A stretch of DNA of 64,000 bases from Microbulbifer variabilis. Its GTDB lineage: Bacteria; Pseudomonadota; Gammaproteobacteria; Pseudomonadales; Cellvibrionaceae. Numbering within the stretch: the first letter of the stretch is position 1; each line of letters starts with the position of its first letter. A model generated the notes under the pieces. It saw only the letters and a list, made by a program, of their open reading frames with translations. It did not search any database and was not told where the DNA came from. The translations under genes were made by a program, and so were the position numbers. Shown in pieces: positions 1-7,842 of this stretch. Where the stretch lies: contig NZ_CP092418.1 in assembly GCF_023716485.1 (NCBI RefSeq), positions 3,628,501 through 3,692,500 of the forward strand. The letters are read 5' to 3'.

Positions 1-389
1 TCCTTGGACGCACACAGCGTAAATAAGTGCCATGACGAAGCTGCTGGCAATCAGTCCCAGTAAATGGGAATTTGTCGTTCATCCGCTGAGTGACATAGCT
101 GACAGCAGCGGCGGCAGACTATACCATGACCGCGCCCGGTGGTGTGGCAGTGTACGAGCGTGTCATTTGACACTCCGGCAGGCGACCGGTTGCCATACGT
201 GCCTGTTGGGTGTTCGTATTTAGATTAGCACGACAATCGCAGGGACAACTGCGTCAAACATAGTTGATAAAGTCTGCCCCCTAACGCTCAAAGGGCTCAC
301 CATAAAACCGGACGAAGATAAGTCATCACTTTTTTACCTTATAAAATTAGAAACTCTTAAATTAGAAGTCAGTAATTCAGAGGCACCCA
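1..389. other. Upstream region of kdsD, no gene recognised
   Basis: No reading frame here has a convincing start signal or a recognisable product. The stretch just before kdsD (about 320-370) is AT-rich and includes a TATAAA-like hexamer at 340-345, but no good -35 partner at normal spacing. A Shine-Dalgarno-like AGAGG lies at 379-383, just before the kdsD ATG. The first ~80 bases could belong to a gene running off the left edge on the minus strand, which cannot be judged from so little sequence. Confidence 0.4.
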
Positions 390-1361
390 ATGACCCAGGA
401 TTTGATATTGCAGGCCGGGCAGCGCACCGTGCGAATGGAAACGGAAGCTGTTGCCGCACTGGAACACCGGATCAACGGCGACTTCCAGCGCGCCTGCGAG
501 ATGATCCTACAGTGCCCCGGACGTACCATCGTAACTGGCATGGGAAAATCAGGGCATATCGGACGCAAAATAGCGGCCACCCTTGCCAGTACTGGCACCC
601 CAAGTTTTTTCGTTCATCCAGGGGAAGCGAGCCATGGCGACCTGGGAATGATCACTCGCGACGACTTAGTGATATCTATCTCTAATTCAGGCTCTTCCGC
701 AGAGGTACTTACTCTACTGCCATTACTGAAACGCCTGGGTATCCCCATGATCAGCATGACAGGGAAGACGGATTCGCCATTAGCACAAGCTGCAGAGGTA
801 AACCTGGATATTTCGGTGCAAACGGAAGCCTGCCCTCTTAATCTAGCACCAACCTCATCAACCACTGTCACACTGGTTATGGGTGATGCTCTAGCTGTAG
901 CCCTACTGGAAGCGAGAGGCTTTACAGCTGAAGATTTCGCATTTTCCCATCCAGGAGGAGCCCTCGGTAGACGTCTGTTACTCAAGGTTGAAGATGTTAT
1001 GCACGCAGGAGAGGAGTTACCCCAGGTCCAACCCGATACTTTGCTATCTAAGGCCCTACTAGAAATGACCAGTAAAGGGTTTGGTATGACCACTATTGTC
1101 GATTCCAAAGGTGAGCTGCTCGGTGTGTTCACCGACGGGGATCTACGACGAGTGATCGACCACAAAATCGAGCTGGGTAAGGCCACAATGGATCAAGTGA
1201 TGAGCCGCCTTCCCAAAACGGTATCTGCCGAAACCCTGGCTGCTGAAGCACTGCGAATTATGGAAGACTACAAAATCACCGCACTCGTCGTGGAGGATAA
1301 AGCCCACCACCCCGTAGGTGTTTTACATATGCACGATATATTACGCGCCGGCGTAATCTGA
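390..1361 (+). CDS. kdsD: D-arabinose 5-phosphate isomerase KdsD
   Basis: Interconverts ribulose 5-phosphate and arabinose 5-phosphate, the first committed step toward Kdo in lipopolysaccharide synthesis, in the cytosol. The 323-residue length is typical. The N-terminal SIS sugar-isomerase domain shows GMGKSGHIGRK at 50-60, the HPGEASHGD loop at 76-84 and NSGSS at 99-103; FSHPGGALGRRLL (185-197) leads into two CBS domains filling about 205-323. The ATG is preceded by AGAGG at a good distance. It is followed by kdsC and lptCAB in the same direction, the standard LPS precursor and transport cluster, which fixes the role. Confidence 0.96.
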   Translation: MTQDLILQAGQRTVRMETEAVAALEHRINGDFQRACEMILQCPGRTIVTGMGKSGHIGRKIAATLASTGTPSFFVHPGEASHGDLGMITRDDLVISISNSGSSAEVLTLLPLLKRLGIPMISMTGKTDSPLAQAAEVNLDISVQTEACPLNLAPTSSTTVTLVMGDALAVALLEARGFTAEDFAFSHPGGALGRRLLLKVEDVMHAGEELPQVQPDTLLSKALLEMTSKGFGMTTIVDSKGELLGVFTDGDLRRVIDHKIELGKATMDQVMSRLPKTVSAETLAAEALRIMEDYKITALVVEDKAHHPVGVLHMHDILRAGVI

Positions 1362-1423
1362 GATAATCAAATAAATGACGGCGCAAATTAGCACCTCACA
1401 GACATTTCGGAAGGATTAACCTG

Positions 1424-1963
1424 GTGGTTTCAGAAGAAAAAATAAACTCTGCACTGCAGAAGGTACGCTGGTTGGTATTGGATGTAGATGGCGTCCTCAC
1501 CGATGGCAAGCTCTATTTCGACAATAACGGCAATGAGCTGAAGACCTTCAATACACTCGATGGGCACGGCATTAAAATGCTGCAAAATTCCGGGGTTCGC
1601 GTAGCCATTATTACAGGGCGACGCAGCTCAGTAGTGGAACGCCGCGCTCACGATCTTGGCATCACTAAACTGATCCAAGGGCGCGAGGACAAATTTACTG
1701 CACTGCAGGAACTCTTGTCCGACGAGTCATGCCGCCTGGAAGATATCGCCTATATTGGCGACGACTATCCTGACCTACTGGTTATGACCCGTATCGGCTG
1801 CCCCATAGCTCCTCCCAATGCAGCTTCTCCAGTCATGGAACGTGCCCTGTGGGTAACTCGAGCCTGCGGTGGTGAAGGTGCAGTGCGCGAAGCTTGTGAT
1901 CGAATTATGCTGGCCCAGGGAACATTTGATTCTGCCCTCGCCCCCTACATTGGAGAGAAATAA
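1424..1963 (+). CDS. kdsC: 3-deoxy-D-manno-octulosonate 8-phosphate phosphatase KdsC
   Basis: HAD-family phosphatase that removes phosphate from Kdo-8-phosphate to give Kdo. The C0-type HAD motif I, LDVDGVLTDG, is at 19-28 with nucleophile D20 and D22. ITGRRS near 63 is motif II and GDDYPDL near 111 is the Mg-binding motif. At 179 residues it is of normal length with no cap insertion, as expected of the tetrameric KdsC type. The start is GTG at 1424, supported by GGAAGGA at 1409-1415 about 8 bases upstream. Its stop overlaps the lptC start by one base (TAATG), so the two are translationally coupled. Confidence 0.96.
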   Translation: MVSEEKINSALQKVRWLVLDVDGVLTDGKLYFDNNGNELKTFNTLDGHGIKMLQNSGVRVAIITGRRSSVVERRAHDLGITKLIQGREDKFTALQELLSDESCRLEDIAYIGDDYPDLLVMTRIGCPIAPPNAASPVMERALWVTRACGGEGAVREACDRIMLAQGTFDSALAPYIGEK

Positions 1964-2529
1964 TGCGCACCTGGCTACCGCTGCTATTAGTAATATCGCT
2001 AATCAGTGTTGGCCTGTGGCTTTCAGAGAGCCCACCTGATCAGCTGCTGGGGGTTCGACCTACCCCCCAGCAGCATGACAAAGCGGCAGAGCTAATCATC
2101 CGAAATGCCAAAACACGCCACTTTAATGAGGAAGGAAATCTAGCCTATCGCGTGGACGCGGACCAGATAACCTACTACCAGTTTAAACGCCGTGACCGGG
2201 CAGACCTGACCGAACCTCGCATGGTTTTTTACCAAGATGACCAGCCTAAATGGCGTACCGAGTCCCGAGAAGGGGTGGCACACAATCGCGGTGAACGAGT
2301 AGTCCTGAGTGGCGATGTAGAAATTGATGAACTACCCACCCCAGGTGGCATCAAATTGGAAACATCCAGTATTACGATTCTCCCCGCGAAGGAATTCGCC
2401 GAGACAGACAAAGTTGTTACTATAAGCTCTGGCCCAAACCGCACCACCGGCAAAGGCATGCGCGCTTACTTGAATGAAGACCGGATGGAAATCCTATCCG
2501 ATGTAAAGAGCATCTATGACACTGACTAA
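1963..2529 (+). CDS. lptC: LPS export protein LptC
   Basis: Inner-membrane bitopic component of the Lpt machine that passes LPS from LptB2FG to LptA. There is one N-terminal membrane segment (about residues 4-20) followed by a periplasmic beta-jellyroll domain. The protein has 188 residues, normal for LptC. Sequence conservation in this family is low, so the call rests mainly on its position between kdsC and lptA, the membrane anchor and the length. It overlaps the lptA start by 14 bases. Confidence 0.92.
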   Translation: MRTWLPLLLVISLISVGLWLSESPPDQLLGVRPTPQQHDKAAELIIRNAKTRHFNEEGNLAYRVDADQITYYQFKRRDRADLTEPRMVFYQDDQPKWRTESREGVAHNRGERVVLSGDVEIDELPTPGGIKLETSSITILPAKEFAETDKVVTISSGPNRTTGKGMRAYLNEDRMEILSDVKSIYDTD

Positions 2530-3064
2530 TTACCGCCACCTGTTAAAAGTCTCCACCATCGCAGCGCTCCTGCTCACAGCCTCATCAGCTTTTGCACTGC
2601 CTGAGGACCGCCAACAGCGGATCAATATCAGCTCTGATGCAATGAATGCAGGTCTAAATAATAACTTGGTGGTATATAGCAATAATGTTGTTATAACTCA
2701 GGGCTCTTTAAAAATACGGGCAGACCGCGTTGAGGTTTATTTCACTCCAGAAAAGGAGATTAGTCGTGTAGTGGCCGTGGGCAAACCCGCACATTTCCAG
2801 CAAAAGATCCTCCAGGGCGAGAACCCCGTAAAAGCCAGAGCCCAACGCATTGTATATCAAGTGGGCTCTGAGGAGTTGCAACTAACCGGTAAAGCCCATG
2901 TTGACCGGGAAGGCAACACACTGACAGCGGAAAAAATTGACTACGACCTCACTACCGAGCAAATGAGCGCCAAGGGCCAAACTGGGAAAGGGCGTGTAGA
3001 GATGACCTGGAAACCCGAGAAGAAAGAGAGCTCGCAAGACGCCAATGATAATCAAGGCCAGTAA
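2516..3064 (+). CDS. lptA: LPS periplasmic bridge protein LptA
   Basis: Periplasmic OstA-fold protein that polymerises into the bridge carrying LPS from LptC to LptD at the outer membrane. A classic signal peptide ends at SSAFA (residues 23-27), with cleavage expected after A27. The mature part has the repetitive short beta-strand pattern of the LptA/OstA jellyroll (for example ISSDAMNAGLNNNLVVYSNN). The C-terminal ~20 residues are charged and probably disordered. It begins inside the end of lptC and is followed 92 bases later by lptB. Confidence 0.94.
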   Translation: MTLTNYRHLLKVSTIAALLLTASSAFALPEDRQQRINISSDAMNAGLNNNLVVYSNNVVITQGSLKIRADRVEVYFTPEKEISRVVAVGKPAHFQQKILQGENPVKARAQRIVYQVGSEELQLTGKAHVDREGNTLTAEKIDYDLTTEQMSAKGQTGKGRVEMTWKPEKKESSQDANDNQGQ

Positions 3065-3156
3065 ACCCTCTACTTAATACCTCATCATAAGTAACAAATA
3101 TTATTGCACCAGCGGGCATCACTCTGCCCGCGGCATGGATAGATTCGGTACACACT

Positions 3157-3882
3157 ATGCCAACGCTCAAAGCGTTACATCTCGCGAAACAGTATAAAAA
3201 AAGAAAAGTTGTCCAGGATGTCACCGTCAGTGTTTCCAGTGGACAGGTTGTCGGCCTCCTCGGCCCCAACGGTGCCGGCAAAACAACCTGCTTTTATATG
3301 ATTGCCGGGCTGGTGCAGGCCGACGCTGGCAGGGTGATGATCGACGATGAGGATATAACCCGGCTATCCATGCACGGACGCGCACGCAAAGGTATCGGTT
3401 ATCTCCCCCAAGAAGCCTCTGTATTTCGCCGCTTGACGGTAAAAGACAATATCTTAGCAATCCTTGAAACCCGCAAGGACCTCTCAAGAGACGAGCGGCA
3501 ACAACAGGCCCAAGCACTACTTGAGGAATTTAATATAACCCATATCGCGCAAAGCCTGGGTATGGCCCTCTCTGGTGGAGAACGACGCCGAGTTGAGATT
3601 GCCCGCGCTCTGGCCACCAACCCCGGCTTCGTCCTGTTGGACGAGCCCTTTGCTGGGGTAGACCCCATATCGGTGAACGATATCAAGGAGATCATCCGCC
3701 ACCTGCGTGATCGCGATATTGGCGTACTAATCACAGACCATAATGTTCGCGAAACGCTGGATATCTGTGAGACCGCTTACATTGTCAGTGAAGGTCATAT
3801 CATCGCTGCAGGCACGCCGGATGAGGTTCTCGCCAACCAACAGGTGCGCGAAGTTTATTTGGGACACGAATTCACTATTTGA
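3157..3882 (+). CDS. lptB: LPS export ABC transporter ATP-binding protein LptB
   Basis: ATPase that powers LPS extraction from the inner membrane with LptF and LptG (not in this window). All ABC motifs are intact: Walker [10 protein letters not shown] at 36-44, Q-loop around LPQE (83-86), signature LSGGE at 138-142, Walker B FVLLDE at 158-163 and switch histidine H195. The 241-residue length matches LptB. It closes the LPS part of the cluster; a 193-base gap containing a sigma-54-type promoter separates it from rpoN. Confidence 0.96.
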   Translation: MPTLKALHLAKQYKKRKVVQDVTVSVSSGQVVGLLGPNGAGKTTCFYMIAGLVQADAGRVMIDDEDITRLSMHGRARKGIGYLPQEASVFRRLTVKDNILAILETRKDLSRDERQQQAQALLEEFNITHIAQSLGMALSGGERRRVEIARALATNPGFVLLDEPFAGVDPISVNDIKEIIRHLRDRDIGVLITDHNVRETLDICETAYIVSEGHIIAAGTPDEVLANQQVREVYLGHEFTI

Positions 3883-3973
3883 GGCTAACCACCAATTTCT
3901 GTCCTTAAATTCTTCACTTATGACGGGAATAATCATAATTCTGGAAACATAGCACCAGCTATCACGCCAGGAC

Positions 3974-3989
3974 CGGCACGCTTATTGCT
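3974..3989 (+). promoter_or_regulatory. Putative sigma-54 (-24/-12) promoter of rpoN
   Basis: The 16-base site reads CGGCACGCTTATTGCT. It matches the sigma-54 consensus TGGCACG-N4-TTGCW everywhere except the first base, and the invariant GG (3975-3976) and GC (3987-3988) are separated by exactly ten bases. It lies in the non-coding gap between lptB and rpoN, about 87 bases before the rpoN ATG, with transcription expected to begin near 4000. It suggests that rpoN is read by, or occluded by, its own product. No bacterial enhancer-binding-protein site was recognised upstream. Confidence 0.6.
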
Positions 3990-4075
3990 TGTAATAGATT
4001 GAAGAGAGGGGTAGTCTGCGCCATCTTAGGACAATTTGATCGACACCCTGTCTTATCGGCCTGCGGCGCTCCACT

Positions 4076-5521
4076 ATGAAGCAGTCTCTCCAGCTCAAGC
4101 TCGGCACACAGCTGACCATGACCCCCCAGTTGCAGCAAGCAATTCGCCTACTGCAACTCTCCACACTCGATCTGCAGCAGGAGGTCCAGGCAGCACTGGA
4201 CAACAACCCAATGCTGGAAGCGGATAGCGAAGAGCAATCCGTCAAGGTGGATGAAAATCAGCCACAGTCTGAACAAACACCGGAAAACACAACACAGCCG
4301 GTAGAAGAGCGCGAACTGGCCGAGGGGGACTGGGACCAGGCAATTCCTGATGAGCTGCCCGTCGACTCGCGCTGGGATGATATCTACACCAATAACAGCG
4401 GCAGCCACGAGTTAGATTCCTCCAGCTATGAGCGTAACTCCACCTCCATCGGCCTTCAGGATCATCTACGCTGGCAGCTGAACTTGACCCCCTTATCTGA
4501 GCAGGATAAATGGATCGGTGAAAACTTAATTGATGGCATAGCCCCCAGCGGCCTCCTTGGTACTTCTGTGCAGGATGTCGCCACCTCTTTATCGATCGAT
4601 GAAGATGAGGTGCTCGCGGTTCTGAAGGCTATTCAGCAGTTTGATCCCGCTGGCTGCGGGGCTCGGGATCTCAAAGAATGCCTGCAATTACAACTGCAGC
4701 AGTTGCCGCGAAATACCCCTTGGCTAAGCCAAGCGCAAAACATTATTGAGAAACACTTGGACTTACTTGGCAAAAGGGATTTTCGCCAGTTGAGTCGACG
4801 CACACGACTCACTGAAGCCCAGCTAGGCGAGGCCATTCGCCTAATCCAGACCTTAAACCCCAGTCCGGGAGAGAGCTATGGTGGGCAAGAGCCGGACTAT
4901 GTAATTCCAGATATTGTCGTTTCCCGCAAAACCCTTCGCTGGCACGTAGAATTGAATGCAGAGATCACCCCAAAGATCCGTATCAATGACCACTACGCCT
5001 CCCTGGTCAAGCGTGCCGACAACTCCAGAGATAACAATTTTTTGCGGGATCACCTGCAAGAAGCACGCTGGTTTATGAAAAGCCTGCAGAGTCGCCACGA
5101 GACTTTACTGAAAGTAGCCAACTGTATTGTCGAAAAGCAGCAAGGTTTTTTTGAGGAAGGTCCGGAAGCCATGCGACCTATGGTGCTGGCAGATGTTGCT
5201 GAATCTATTGGCATGCATGAATCGACCATATCTAGGGTGACCACCCAGAAGTACATGCTCACGCCTCGCGGCGTGTTTGAGCTCAAGTATTTCTTTTCGA
5301 GCCACGTCAGCACAGACTCCGGTGAGGATGCCTCTTCAACTGCTATCCGTGCACTGATCCGCAAGCTGATTGACGCAGAGACCCCGCGCAAGCCGCTCTC
5401 AGATAACAAAATTACCCTAGAGCTCGATAAACAAGGTATTAAAGTAGCCCGCCGCACTGTGGCGAAATACCGCGAGTCAATGGGAATTCCCTCCTCCAGC
5501 GAGCGAAAACGCTTGGTCTGA
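4076..5521 (+). CDS. rpoN: RNA polymerase sigma-54 factor RpoN
   Basis: Alternative sigma factor that recognises -24/-12 promoters and needs AAA+ activators. Region I is the glutamine- and leucine-rich N-terminus (about 1-50). An acidic linker (about 55-115) follows, then the core-binding domain and the helix-turn-helix. The diagnostic RpoN box ARRTVAKYRE is at 458-467. The total of 481 residues is normal. No strong ribosome site precedes the ATG, but the conserved N-terminal sequence begins right at it. It heads the hpf-ptsN-rapZ-ptsO block that links sigma-54 with the nitrogen PTS. Confidence 0.97.
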   Translation: MKQSLQLKLGTQLTMTPQLQQAIRLLQLSTLDLQQEVQAALDNNPMLEADSEEQSVKVDENQPQSEQTPENTTQPVEERELAEGDWDQAIPDELPVDSRWDDIYTNNSGSHELDSSSYERNSTSIGLQDHLRWQLNLTPLSEQDKWIGENLIDGIAPSGLLGTSVQDVATSLSIDEDEVLAVLKAIQQFDPAGCGARDLKECLQLQLQQLPRNTPWLSQAQNIIEKHLDLLGKRDFRQLSRRTRLTEAQLGEAIRLIQTLNPSPGESYGGQEPDYVIPDIVVSRKTLRWHVELNAEITPKIRINDHYASLVKRADNSRDNNFLRDHLQEARWFMKSLQSRHETLLKVANCIVEKQQGFFEEGPEAMRPMVLADVAESIGMHESTISRVTTQKYMLTPRGVFELKYFFSSHVSTDSGEDASSTAIRALIRKLIDAETPRKPLSDNKITLELDKQGIKVARRTVAKYRESMGIPSSSERKRLV

Positions 5522-5657
5522 AGGGGCCACTTGGGTTTCGACTCATGAGGTAGGCCAAGTCATAACCTGGCACAAATTACTACACCTTCGCAACCGAACT
5601 CCAAACTTTGAGTGTATCCTTCCATTCTGGGCCACTTCCTAGTAGGGTTGCGACCCG

Positions 5658-5680
5658 AAAGGAGGCTCGCCGTAATGTGA
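5658..5680 (+). promoter_or_regulatory. Perfect Shine-Dalgarno and AUG-UGA start-stop upstream of hpf
   Basis: AAAGGAGG at 5658-5665 is a full anti-SD complement. Nine bases later comes ATG immediately followed by TGA (5675-5680), a minimal start-stop frame. The last base of that stop begins a second ATG that opens a 41-codon frame overlapping the 5' end of hpf. The real hpf ribosome site (AAGGAG) and ATG follow at 5690-5705. This may be a translated leader that tunes HPF synthesis, or a chance arrangement. Confidence 0.3.
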
Positions 5681-5702
5681 TGCACCTGGTAAGGAGAAAT
5701 CC

Positions 5703-5993
5703 ATGCAGATCAATATTAGTGGTCACCACGTCGACGTTACCTCGCCAATGCGCAGCTACTGTGAGAACAAGCTGGAAAAGCTCTCAAGGCATTATGACAA
5801 TATAACCAACGCGCAAGTCATCCTATCCATAGACAAGCTGATCCAGAAAGCCGAAGCCCGGGTACATATCAATGGTCACGACCTTTGCGCGGGTTCGGAA
5901 GACAAGGACATGTATGCGGCCATTGATTCGCTTACAGACAAGCTGGACCGCCAACTGAAAAAACACAAAGAGAAGTTGCAGAACCACCGCTGA
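5703..5993 (+). CDS. hpf: Short ribosome hibernation-promoting factor HPF
   Basis: Binds the 30S decoding site and helps form inactive 100S ribosome dimers in stationary phase or starvation. The 96-residue length puts it in the short HPF/YfiA class with a beta-alpha-beta-beta-beta-alpha fold. The conserved opening QINISGHHVDVT, the basic helix around CENKLEKLSRHYDN and the lysine-rich tail are all visible. A strong AAGGAG site lies six bases before the ATG. Only three bases separate its stop from ptsN, so they are co-translated. Confidence 0.95.
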   Translation: MQINISGHHVDVTSPMRSYCENKLEKLSRHYDNITNAQVILSIDKLIQKAEARVHINGHDLCAGSEDKDMYAAIDSLTDKLDRQLKKHKEKLQNHR

Positions 5994-5996
5994 ACT

Positions 5997-6458
5997 ATGA
6001 CACTGGAAGCTTTACTCTCTCCCCGCCTCAGCCTTTGCCATCTGGCGGGGAGCAGCAAAAAGAAATTGCTGCTCAATATCGCCCAGGCTGTAGCCGAACA
6101 ATATCCACAGCATGACTCTGACATCATATTCAACCAACTGATCGCGCGCGAGCGTCTAGGCTCCACAGGAATTGGCGAAGGTGTGGCTATCCCCCACTGC
6201 CGTCTTCCTGGATGTGAGCACCCCATTGGCGTACTTTGCACTACAGAACCCGCCATAGATTTCGACGCTATCGACCGACAGCCTGTCGATCTGCTCTTTG
6301 TCTTGCTGGTTCCTGAAGATTCGGAACAACAACATCTAGATACACTGGCAGAAATCGCTGCGCTCTTCTCTAACAGCCAGGTCCGGGACAAGTTGAGGCA
6401 GGCTGACACTAGCGACGCACTCTATGCCCTAGCTATAGACTCAGCCGCAGCAGCCTGA
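5997..6458 (+). CDS. ptsN: Nitrogen-regulatory PTS EIIA protein PtsN
   Basis: EIIA(Ntr) of the regulatory phosphotransferase chain EI(Ntr)-NPr-EIIA(Ntr), which controls potassium transport and nitrogen or envelope responses rather than sugar uptake. The phosphoacceptor is H67 in GEGVAIPHCRLP, the family signature; ERLGSTGIGEG just before it is also typical. It has 153 residues, normal for the PTS EIIA-2 domain alone. It lies between hpf and rapZ, and its phosphodonor NPr is encoded at 7467. Confidence 0.96.
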   Translation: MTLEALLSPRLSLCHLAGSSKKKLLLNIAQAVAEQYPQHDSDIIFNQLIARERLGSTGIGEGVAIPHCRLPGCEHPIGVLCTTEPAIDFDAIDRQPVDLLFVLLVPEDSEQQHLDTLAEIAALFSNSQVRDKLRQADTSDALYALAIDSAAAA

Positions 6459-6533
6459 TTCTAGCTTTGCGCTCATATCCTGGTAATCCGATTCCAGAGT
6501 CACGACTTATAAATTACCGCCAGGAATATAAAC

Positions 6534-6558
6534 ACCATTTAATCAACGATTAAATGGT
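6534..6558. repeat. Perfect 11-bp inverted repeat upstream of rapZ
   Basis: ACCATTTAATC (6534-6544) is followed by a three-base spacer AAC and its exact reverse complement (6548-6558). The arms are AT-rich, and TATAAA (6558-6563) abuts the right arm. No run of T follows, so it is unlikely to be an intrinsic terminator. It sits 27 bases before the rapZ ATG. It could be a repressor operator or an RNA hairpin separating rapZ-ptsO expression from the upstream genes. Confidence 0.5.
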
Positions 6559-6585
6559 ATAAAGAGCTAAAAAGAGGGGGTCCCC

Positions 6586-7446
6586 ATGCGCTTGATTATC
6601 ATCAGCGGCCGCTCCGGCTCTGGTAAAAGCTCCGCACTTCAACTGCTCGAAGATGCGGGCTTTAACTGCATCGACAATCTGCCGATTAGCCTACTACCCG
6701 AACTCATCAAGCGGGCTGAGCAGCAAACGACTAAAGGGGACACCCCCCTTGCCCTGGGAATAGACGCTCGCAACCTCTGGCAGGATATCAAACAGGCCCC
6801 CCGTGTTATTGAAGCCCTGCGCAGTACCGGCGTAGAGTGTGATGTAATCTACCTGGACGCCCGCGAACCTGTACTGGTACAACGCTTCAGCGAGACCCGC
6901 CGCAAACACCCCCTGAGCAATGATTGCACCCACTTACTCGAAGCCTTGAAACAAGAAAGAGAGCTGCTAACACCCGTCTCAGCCATAGCGGATATGGTGA
7001 TAGATACCAGTAGCCTCGGTTTGCACGAGTTACGGGAGCTGATTAGAAGCCGCGTGGTGGGCGGACATTCGGAAGGGATGGCAATACTTTTCCAGTCTTT
7101 CGGCTTTAAATATGGGGTGCCAGTGGATGCCGACCTGATGTTCGACTTACGCTGCTTACCAAATCCCTACTGGGAACCCAATCTTAGGAAAAAAACCGGG
7201 TTGGACCATGAAGTAGCCGAATTTTTACGCTCCCACCCCAAAACTAACAAGATGGAAGCAGATATCACCGGTTTCTTAGAGAACTGGCTACCCTCTTTCC
7301 AAGAGAGCAATCGCAGCTACACCTGTATCTCCATTGGCTGCACCGGAGGAAGACACCGCTCAGTTTATATGGTTGAACAACTGGCACGCACTTTTCTCCA
7401 CAAATTTGGCAATATTCAAGTCCGTCACCGCGAGCAACAGAGATAG
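6586..7446 (+). CDS. rapZ: RNase adapter protein RapZ
   Basis: P-loop protein; in enterobacteria it presents the sRNA GlmZ to RNase E and so couples envelope sugar supply to GlmS synthesis. Walker A GRSGSGKSS is at 8-16. The family-specific GHRSVYMVEQL-like segment (GGRHRSVYMVEQ) and RCLPNPYWE are present in the C-terminal RNA-binding half. It has 286 residues, normal length. The ribosome site is an AGAGGGGG run just before the ATG. It is preceded by a perfect palindrome and followed 20 bases later by ptsO. Confidence 0.95.
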   Translation: MRLIIISGRSGSGKSSALQLLEDAGFNCIDNLPISLLPELIKRAEQQTTKGDTPLALGIDARNLWQDIKQAPRVIEALRSTGVECDVIYLDAREPVLVQRFSETRRKHPLSNDCTHLLEALKQERELLTPVSAIADMVIDTSSLGLHELRELIRSRVVGGHSEGMAILFQSFGFKYGVPVDADLMFDLRCLPNPYWEPNLRKKTGLDHEVAEFLRSHPKTNKMEADITGFLENWLPSFQESNRSYTCISIGCTGGRHRSVYMVEQLARTFLHKFGNIQVRHREQQR

Positions 7447-7466
7447 TCCATACAAATCCGCTACCT

Positions 7467-7736
7467 ATGCAAAAACAGCGCCTCACCATCATTAACAAGC
7501 TCGGGCTGCACGCTCGCGCAGCCAGTAAGTTTGCCCAAACCTCTGCCCGCTTTTCCTCCAACATCAAAGTGCACTGTGGCGATAGATCGGTGGATGGCAA
7601 GAGTGTTATGGCACTTATGTTACTTGCCGCCGGGCAGGGCACAGAGTTGGAGCTGGAGGTTGAGGGCCGTGATGAGAGTGACGCACTCGGAGCTATCAGC
7701 ACTCTCGTCTCAGAGCGCTTTGGAGAAGCCGAGTAA
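7467..7736 (+). CDS. ptsO: Nitrogen-PTS phosphocarrier protein NPr (HPr family)
   Basis: Small carrier that accepts phosphate from EI(Ntr) and passes it to PtsN. The active-site histidine H15 is in NKLGLHARAAS, and the regulatory serine region GKSVMAL has S46. At 89 residues it is a complete HPr domain. Its position at the end of the rpoN-hpf-ptsN-rapZ block identifies it as NPr rather than the sugar-PTS HPr. About 100 bases separate it from mgtE. Confidence 0.95.
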   Translation: MQKQRLTIINKLGLHARAASKFAQTSARFSSNIKVHCGDRSVDGKSVMALMLLAAGQGTELELEVEGRDESDALGAISTLVSERFGEAE

Positions 7737-7842
7737 TTTGCAAAGGCGAGCGGCTCTGGATAGAGTCCGCCATGGCGTAATAACGCCGCGACTTTCTTAT
7801 GGTCTCTACTCCCTAAACACCGCTGAGCAGTAAGGATTTATC

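Noticed and set aside
1..93. Possible minus-strand gene running off the left edge, with a hydrophobic segment (GLIASSFVMALIYAV).
   Set aside because: Only about 25 codons are visible, the frame has a stop just upstream, and no ribosome site or family match supports a start.
32..223. 63-codon + strand frame before kdsD.
   Set aside because: No ribosome site, no family features, odd composition; judged chance.
614..1186. Long antisense frame inside kdsD, and similar ones inside mgtE, rplY, prs and pth.
   Set aside because: They mirror the codon pattern of strongly supported genes on the other strand and encode low-complexity Ser/Arg- or Gly-rich products.
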